DNA of 64,000 nt, from NCBI GenBank assembly GCA_038373865.1, contig JAXGGA010003040.1, forward strand, positions 1 through 64,000, read 5' to 3'. How positions within the stretch are numbered: the first letter of the stretch is position 1; every line of letters starts with the position of its first letter. The position numbers were made by a program, and so were the translations under genes. Positions 56,646 through 64,000 of the stretch are shown here, in pieces. The notes under the pieces were generated by a model, which worked only from the letters and a program-made list of their open reading frames with translations, searched no databases and had not been told where the DNA came from. This DNA is from Uloborus plumipes. Its lineage: Eukaryota > Arthropoda > Arachnida > Araneae > Uloboridae.

Positions 56646-59600
56646 GTTGGAGAATTTGTGAAAAGAATGTACGTTTGTTGTGACTTGTGAGGTACACTAC
56701 TGGTTAAAATTATCACACTTTTAATATATCTACCATTTTATTAGCATATTGTCAACTTAACCAATACTCTTTAATGTCAATATGTTAAATTAGTTTAAAG
56801 ACAATACCTTGTAATTTGTTAAAGAAATATAAATTAAATGTATTTGAAAAATAAAAGATTCAGAAAAATGTTCAGTTTATGAGAAATTGAAATCCAGTTT
56901 GTTTTTGAAATTAAAAGATAGAAACTATGTGCAAATGAGAACCGACAATCGTTTAATGTGCTGCCTCTAACTTTTATCGCAGCAGCCATTCTTTTAGGCA
57001 TTGATTACATAAAGTTTTGCAAACCTTTGTTCAGCATTTCATGGTGCTAAAGTTCATAATAACCGTTTTTTTTTAAATTTCTCCACTTTTCCCAAAACTA
57101 GTTTAATTAAAAAATATATTTGGAATTTATGCTCAAAAAATGTTAAACTTTTCAAACTTGCAATGTTTTTGAGCAGTACCGTAGTAAGTTTTGAATGACA
57201 TAAATATGAAATTTTTGACTATTAAGAGTAAGGCATTTAAAGTGGAGTACATATCATTATCTCTAGCAATATTTGAAAGGAAGCTGAATTTAAACAAAAT
57301 TAAAACCCCACAAAGTTTAGAAAAAGGCAAAATGTATACGATGAAAATATTTCGGTCATCACAAAACAAGAAAAACTGAAAATAAATGGAAATTTGAGTG
57401 AAACGATGTTTTAAAAAGTTCCAAATAGTGTTTACGAGTTTAAAATGGTTACCTGAAAAAATGTAGTCGAAAATTACACCACTAACAATGGATTTTGATT
57501 TACTTCAACAAATTTAATCACTAATGTATATTATATAGATATAAATATGATCCAATAATATACGCGATATCTCGCGTACAATTTCACAATTTTAAAGCAT
57601 TATCGTTAGCACTATTTTATAAAACGTTTTAATAATAATGGAAAATTAAATCAGAGTTTAAACGTCATTTAAAGATCTCAATTTATTTTTAAATTTAGAA
57701 ACAGACAGAATTAAGTTCACCAAGTGTTAATTTCCTTTTGTATAAAATCTTTAATGACTAGAATGCAAAAACTAATCAAATTGTAATGCCAGAAGCAATG
57801 AAACAATTAAATCTTAACGATAAATAATCTGAACTTAGTAGAATTGGCATAAAACAAACGAACAAAACAATGACATCAAAAAAGTACGGAATACGATATG
57901 TTTTCATAATTTTCATTGTAATTAGAACGAAAAATAGAAATAATTCTTAAAGAAAACTTTCATCTTGTCTCTGTTTTGAATATGCACTTATGTGATAATT
58001 AAGATCGGTTGGATGAATTTTACCGTTTCAATGAATTGACCTTTAAATAGAACTAATTGATAGGCTTATTTAATTATGTTGCCTTAAAACATTTTGCTTT
58101 TCACTTGCATCGATGAACAAGAATGGAAATATATAATTAAAGATTTTCTCAAAGATAAAATAACGATTTTAGAAAGACAAAACTTAGCAAGAGAAATATT
58201 TTGATTTTTACAGGGCGATGCATTTTATTTCTTTTCATTGAATGAATAATAAAACATATTTTGCTACATTTTAGACGTTTCTTACATCTTAAGTATCATT
58301 CTATTTTAACACCGGATTCTTGATAAGATAAGAGAACATTTGAAAATGCTAAGTTTTTTGAAGAAATTAATTATTTCTGAGGCTCCGAAATTTTTAAATC
58401 TTTCTCATAAAAATCTTGTTCGTCCCCGAAGTATGGAATGTTTTCAGAGTTACTTGATTATTTTACATTGACTAAAAATAAATTCAACGATACATTTAAA
58501 GAAAAAATCATTCTGAAAGATATGTTTTGTTGAAACTATACTGAATATTTTAAACCTGAGGATTGAGAAATTTCTTTAAACCCATTTCAAAATAAATAAA
58601 TAAATAACAAAATTTTTTTTTGAAAATTCATCCTGCTCATATTCATTTCAATGAGGTTTCACATCATATGTAATAATGCGTTGGTAAGAGTAATTTTATA
58701 TTGCAAAATGCTAAAAAGTAGTTGATAAAATTTTAAAGCTTCTTCAATTTGCCGAATTTCCTTCTTTTTAAGCACAAACTTAAATCTTAAGCAGTTGGAA
58801 CTTGATTTATGATGCTGTTTTTCCTTCGGAAGATATATAAAATGTTATATTAATTTAATAATTTCTCTTTGGAAAAAACAAGAAATATTATTAAACTGTC
58901 ACGTCTTACAAAGCATGAATTTCGGTGCCCAATTGGGTCGTGAGCCTCAATCGGGAAATGGTGCTCTGAATACAATCGGAAATGATGCTCTGAATACAAT
59001 CGGGAAATGGTGCTCTGAATACTTTGTTCATGTGTAGCTCTACTGCTTTATTTTGTTTTAATATGTTTTTTGTTTACTCTTTTTGTTGCTGGAAATGCAG
59101 CATCAATCAAACAAAGCAAATAAGTAGATTTCAAAAGAATATTTAATAACTGAAACTATTTAGTCATTAGTACTTTCTCCCATATTCAATGAAGCACCAA
59201 AATGACTGAAGTCCAGAATCTGTTTCTGAAAGCATCAGCTCGTATTTACGTCTCTCCCGTGTCTGTTTAGTTTCAAGCTGCTTGATATGATTTCGCACGT
59301 GAGAGTGGAATTTAAATGTTATGACAACCTGTCAATAAATGTTGTAATGTTGAGAGTAGCGGAGACAACTTAGGGCACTTAATAGTAAAACTGATGTTTA
59401 TGGAGCACTGAAGATTGAATATTAAATATAGTGTTTTTAATGCAGAAACTTTTGAAATTTCTTCATACTTGTTTAAGCAAAAATGGAATGGCAGGAGAAA
59501 AAATTTAATCTATAGTTACGATTAAAAAAAAAAAAAGGGGAAGATTCGATAGCTGAAAATAATTTGAATCCGAGAACTTTAGGAATCATCATAAGTATCG

Positions 59601-61245
59601 AATACATTTTATATTTTTCTTCCACTAAAGACGCAGTATTATCAGAACGGCTTTTTCTCTTATGAATAAAAAGGTATTGGGAGTACTAAAGAATTGTAAG
59701 AAAGCTCTAAGAGTTCATTTTATTTGAGCACTAAATATCGTCGTTGTAGAAAGACATCTACTAGCGGGAATAAAAGTAAAATATCCTACTGTTGCTTCAA
59801 GACGACAGTAATATATGGGTCATTTTTACCATATGCTTACATTTCAGAATTTTCAAATATTTTTTTTAACTTGCTATTTTCTTTTAGAATCACTAACAGA
59901 TGTTTTGTCACATATTTTAGGTGTGTGAAAAAGTAATTGGTTTTACACTTTGATGCATAAATAAATATTCAAATGCTGTTGTTAAACTTTAAGTTTCAAG
60001 GAAAATTGTCGACCGTTACCATACAAAATCAATATGAAATCTCACTTTAAAACTATATCATAGCGCCTAGAACCAACTTCATTTCGAATTATTTGCGTCA
60101 CTGAAGCTTAAAACGGTGTTTGCGATTATTAAAATATTGATCAAAAACTGTATGGTAACGGATTTGACCAGTAACGGACTTGACATTTCAATCAAAATGT
60201 CAAATTATGGCTAGGTTGTCGAATTAAAAAATTGAACAACAATATGCATTTTCTTAGAGTTGTATAATAAATAATATTTCGGGGTAAAAGCTGAGAAAAA
60301 GTAAAAATTAATACTAAAATCTTTGGTAACAGACTTGACAAAGAATAAAAATACGCACCTGGAAGAAATCTTGTGCGAAACGCCACAGCAATACTTCTCG
60401 ATTCAGGAAAACAAAATGGTACGAAATAGGTACGTCACTAGGTAGTTAAGTTAACCGAATACGTGTTACCATCTTTTGACTGCAATAAATACCTTTTTTA
60501 GCTAAAATAATCTTAGGGTAACTGACTTGACAAGAACTGCCGGACAAAATATATTCATACATTTCTTACTGAAAAAAATTACTATTGTCAGTATTTATTA
60601 TGAATATCATATACTAATAGTCAATGTATAAAAATAATTTGTTGTATATACTTTTTTATACAATTAAGTACATTAAAAAATAGTTGAACTTGCGAAAATT
60701 GGAAACGGACAAGCGTTTTTGCCTTGATTCTCATTTTAAAAGACTTATATAAAACTAAATAAATAAATTTTAATAATTTTTTGAGTGATAGAATTTTTTT
60801 GGGGTTATTTCTTGCAGAAAATAATTGTTCGCATTGAATTTAAAACATAAGTTATGCTCCAAAATCGTCTTTTTAACCTCCGGACAGCAAATGTAAGCAA
60901 ATTTTGAAAATGACCCATATAAGTCAATTTGTGATGCATAAATTCCTTATTTTCAGTTATTATTATAGTCTGTTCCTGTATTATTAAACAAAAAGTATAT
61001 GGAATTTGTTTTATTTAAAAAGGTGCGTGTTTCCTTTTTGAGGTGAGAAATGTTTGGTTACCTTATGTACAATCCATTTTCCCAAATGTTGGTGGCATTT
61101 CAATTCTCACGTTTTAACTGGAGGATAATGTACAAAGAAGTTCAATTATAGCCACTTTGTATGTACGCACTTGCACAGGGTGACCCATCAATCTTGTTAC
61201 ACACGAATTCTATGTAGATTTTATACAATCATATTTTAAGTTTAA
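56646..61245. other. non-coding
   Basis: Very AT-rich. A local near-tandem at 58945-59030 repeats 'tcgggaaatggtgctctgaatac' about three times. No host exon or RNA gene recognised. Confidence 0.5.
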
Positions 61246-61389
61246 GGGCCCTGCTCCACATTGTTGTAAAGCAGAAAAATAAAGCAGAAACGTAAAATGG
61301 ATTACATAGTGTTCCTATGGAAAGTACTCGGATTTTCAGTTTCTGCCTTCGGTTTCGGTCGCGTTTTACGCTGATGTGGAGCAGGGCCC
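61246..61389. mobile_element. PIF/Harbinger-like MITE (144 bp)
   Basis: Perfect terminal inverted repeats GGGCCCTGCTCCACAT are flanked by the 3-bp duplication TAA (61243-61245 and 61390-61392). The interior carries a second imperfect inverted block around cgtaaaa/cgttttacg. The 3-bp TTA/TAA duplication is the Harbinger hallmark. Confidence 0.87.
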
Positions 61390-62078
61390 TAACTCTCCAC
61401 TTATTACTCCTCTATTGTTTCCATTATTTTCTGATAGTTTTTCTCTTCATCATTATTACAATTATTATTTTACTAATTAGTTCACTTTTTTTTCTTTCAT
61501 TTTTGGAATTGTATAATGTAGATAGAAGGAAGTTAATGTTGCTAATGCATTGAAGGAATAAATTTTACACCGCATTTTTTCTTGTAAATCACGTAATTGA
61601 GAAGAAAAATTACGGTGCGAAATTTCATTCACTCTGAGGGGCTCCTTCACTTATGAGACTACCTTAAAAAACTTTAACGCCTAGCAACAATACGCTAAAG
61701 ATAATAATCGAACGGCTATAAGCGTAATCAAAAATAGTCAAAAAATCAAAAGATTTGATGGTTTTCTAAGCTTCGTCATTAGAAATAAAAACAACTAAAT
61801 GGCCTCATAAGCGTTAAAGTTAGCAAAAAAAAAAAAAAAAATCAATAATTTAACTAAGGATGGCTAGAAATACAGTCCCTAATCTGAAGCTTAATGATCC
61901 GAAATTGCCTTTCGTGATAACGAATAAATTGCTACTTGTATAATATTGCTTATCTTAGCAGTTTCAAAAATATTAATCAGTATTCGGCTTCATACCAGTA
62001 AAATTCAAAACAAAATTATTTCTTTTAAATAAAAATATAGGATTTAGTCTTACTTAGAATGATGTATTATAGAACATA
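61390..62078. other. non-coding
   Basis: No exon recognised. An A-run at about 61826-61842. Confidence 0.5.
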
Positions 62079-62079
62079 A

Positions 62080-62157
<78 letters not shown>
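62079..62157. repeat. (AAAT)n then (TA)n
   Basis: About 8 AAAT units grade directly into about 23 TA units. Confidence 0.93.
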
Positions 62158-62162
<5 letters not shown>

Positions 62163-62322
62163 CAAATTTTTATAAGTGTTTACAATAGGGATAAAAAATC
62201 CCAAAAATACAAGAAAACACAAAAATACAAAATTGTACTGCCTTGCGAACCAGGGGTCTGGTCTTCCCCCTGATGACGTGCCAGTCCATCGTTCACCTGT
62301 TCGTCTTCACCTTTTGTATTTC

Positions 62323-62739
<417 letters not shown>

Positions 62740-63705
62740 AAAAAAATTATATATATTAAAAAAAACATCGAATGTTTAAAATTTGCATTTCATTATCTAG
62801 ATTTTTTTCGTTTACTGCCAGATCTTTTGTAATTAAGGTGACAAATGTTTCGAACATCCTTTCATGTATAATTTTTTTTTCTCTCACATAATAAATTAAA
62901 ACAGATTCCTACAAAACTCCAAATTCTTGTAAATGTCGGATAGACATCTAAAAAAGACCGAATATTATCTTTGAAAGTCGACATCCTTTCATTTCAGTTT
63001 TTTAACAATAATATTAGATTTAGATGTATGTGTATGAGATAGTTCTGGTAAAATAAAAAAGAAGAATTAATTAAAAAAAAGTGTTGGGGTTCTTATATAT
63101 GACAACATAAGAATTGTTGAAATAAATATGGCCTTGAAGTAATAAGGTGAGGGTATGACGTCCGAATAAAACAAGTGGGACATTTTTGAGCGTTATTTTT
63201 TTTCCCGAAAAATCCTCCAAATGAAAATAAATTGCAAGTGAAGTGAAAAATCTGGTTTTAAATAGTAACCCAAAATGAGATGCTTTAGCTTAGACTCTAT
63301 ATTTGAATACCTTTTAACTCCTCTCACACGTTTTTTCTCTTCTCTTATGTTTTAGATCAAGAGATTGTGCTAGTAGTACCAGAGATACTAAGGTCTTTGG
63401 TAGTACTACTAAGTGGGATGACTGAGGAAAAAAAAAATCAATGAAAGTCTGCCTAGGATCTGAACTTTAAATGCAGTTCATTCAAAACTATAAAACATCC
63501 ATTTACATCACTTTACTTCTCAGTGCCTCAATTGAAGAAACGTCTTTCTTATTCCATCAAATTTCAAAAATACTATTTATCTGTTAAGTAAATAATGAAA
63601 GTTTTCGCAACTCATTGACGAACTATTTTACTACAGAGTCTCTCATCCATAAAAATGACCTTCGTCTATCTTCATCGCCTAGAAATCGAAAGTTAAATGT
63701 ATGTG
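62740..63705. other. non-coding
   Basis: AT-rich, no exon recognised. A small inverted motif gtagtaccagagatac...ggtagtactac lies near 63372-63410. Confidence 0.5.
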
Positions 63706-63921
63706 GGGGCCTCGACGGCGCAGTGGGTCTGCCCGTCAGTTTGTAATCTCAAGAGCCGCGGGTTCGATTCCCGCCTTTGCCCTGGGTGCAACTTCCTTCT
63801 CTGTGCTGTAAATTCTTTCCTTCAATAAAATCTGTATTGTACTATCTGTGGAGGCAAGGCGCATAGTACGCAGTCCTCATGTGTGTCGAAGTTTATTGAC
63901 TTCTAGAATAGAATAGAATAG
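63706..63921 (+). mobile_element. complete tRNA-derived SINE (216 bp)
   Basis: Exact 11-bp duplications AAATGTATGTG lie at 63695-63705 and 63922-63932. The head has an A-box-like GGCGCAGTGGGT and B box GGTTCGATTCC with a perfect GCGGG/CCCGC T stem. The body is unrelated to tRNA, and the tail is (AATAG)n. The body end is shared with 16865-16935. Confidence 0.9.
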
Positions 63922-64000
63922 AAATGTATGTGCATAAATTTCAGACGCGGCGGTAAAAGTAGAATCATTTTTCAACCTGTAATTAGTTTATGTACATTTT

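Noticed and set aside
63706..63785. tRNA gene
   Set aside because: Good T arm and boxes, but embedded in a 216-bp unit with tail and 11-bp duplications, so a SINE.

Overview
AT-rich eukaryotic DNA with long introns, canonical GT-AG splice signals and a dense load of transposable elements. The mixture of a GIY-YIG Penelope-like element with hammerhead ribozymes, tRNA-derived SINEs, Tigger/pogo, hAT, Tc1 and Harbinger relics, long (TA)n tracts and 'actagctgcg...cccggcgttgc' dispersed repeats suggests an arthropod, possibly a chelicerate such as a spider. This is inference: no marker gene fixes the species. There is no bacterial or plasmid signature, and most ATG-to-stop frames in the window are chance frames or repeat-encoded.

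One host gene can be supported. It lies on the minus strand between 23.5 kb and 10.0 kb and encodes a BTB-BACK (kelch-like, KLHL-type) protein. Five exons (23523-23279, 17407-17242, 16550-16398, 13897-13692, 10194-9994) join in compatible phase into about 320 uninterrupted residues: a disordered acidic/proline-rich leader, the BTB fold, then the BACK domain. The initiator exon must lie upstream of 23.5 kb, because an in-frame stop precedes the first exon and it has no Met. The C-terminal (expected Kelch) exons were not found. The introns hold a 1.5-kb Tc1-like palindrome, a solo arm of a TTAA foldback element, a 1.36-kb hAT element and a Tigger-like MITE only 37 bp upstream of an exon.

The left side (3.9-8.0 kb) holds a 5'-truncated Penelope-like retroelement. 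It has inverted arms, each with a hammerhead ribozyme, and an exact 12-bp target duplication. It sits inside an older dispersed repeat whose unoccupied counterpart is at 46.2-46.4 kb. Next come a 19-bp minisatellite (about 38 copies) and a tandem family with a unit near 145 bp.

From 24 kb to the end the window is repeat-rich intergenic or long-intron DNA with no recognisable host exon. Notable elements are a 2.37-kb element with long terminal inverted repeats (TIRs) and an 8-bp duplication (30967-33338), a 1.29-kb TA-flanked element with a transposase remnant (36915-38206) and its relative at 46.4-47.05 kb, a dispersed repeat with an internal 568-bp tandem duplication broken by a MITE (44.2-46.4 kb), a 1.13-kb element inside (TA)n (47954-49086), a 1.38-kb TTAA foldback (49574-50949), a Harbinger-type MITE (61246-61389), a ~410-bp (TA)n tract and a complete SINE with 11-bp duplications (63706-63921). 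Target-site duplications could be read directly for most of these, which gives unusually sharp boundaries.
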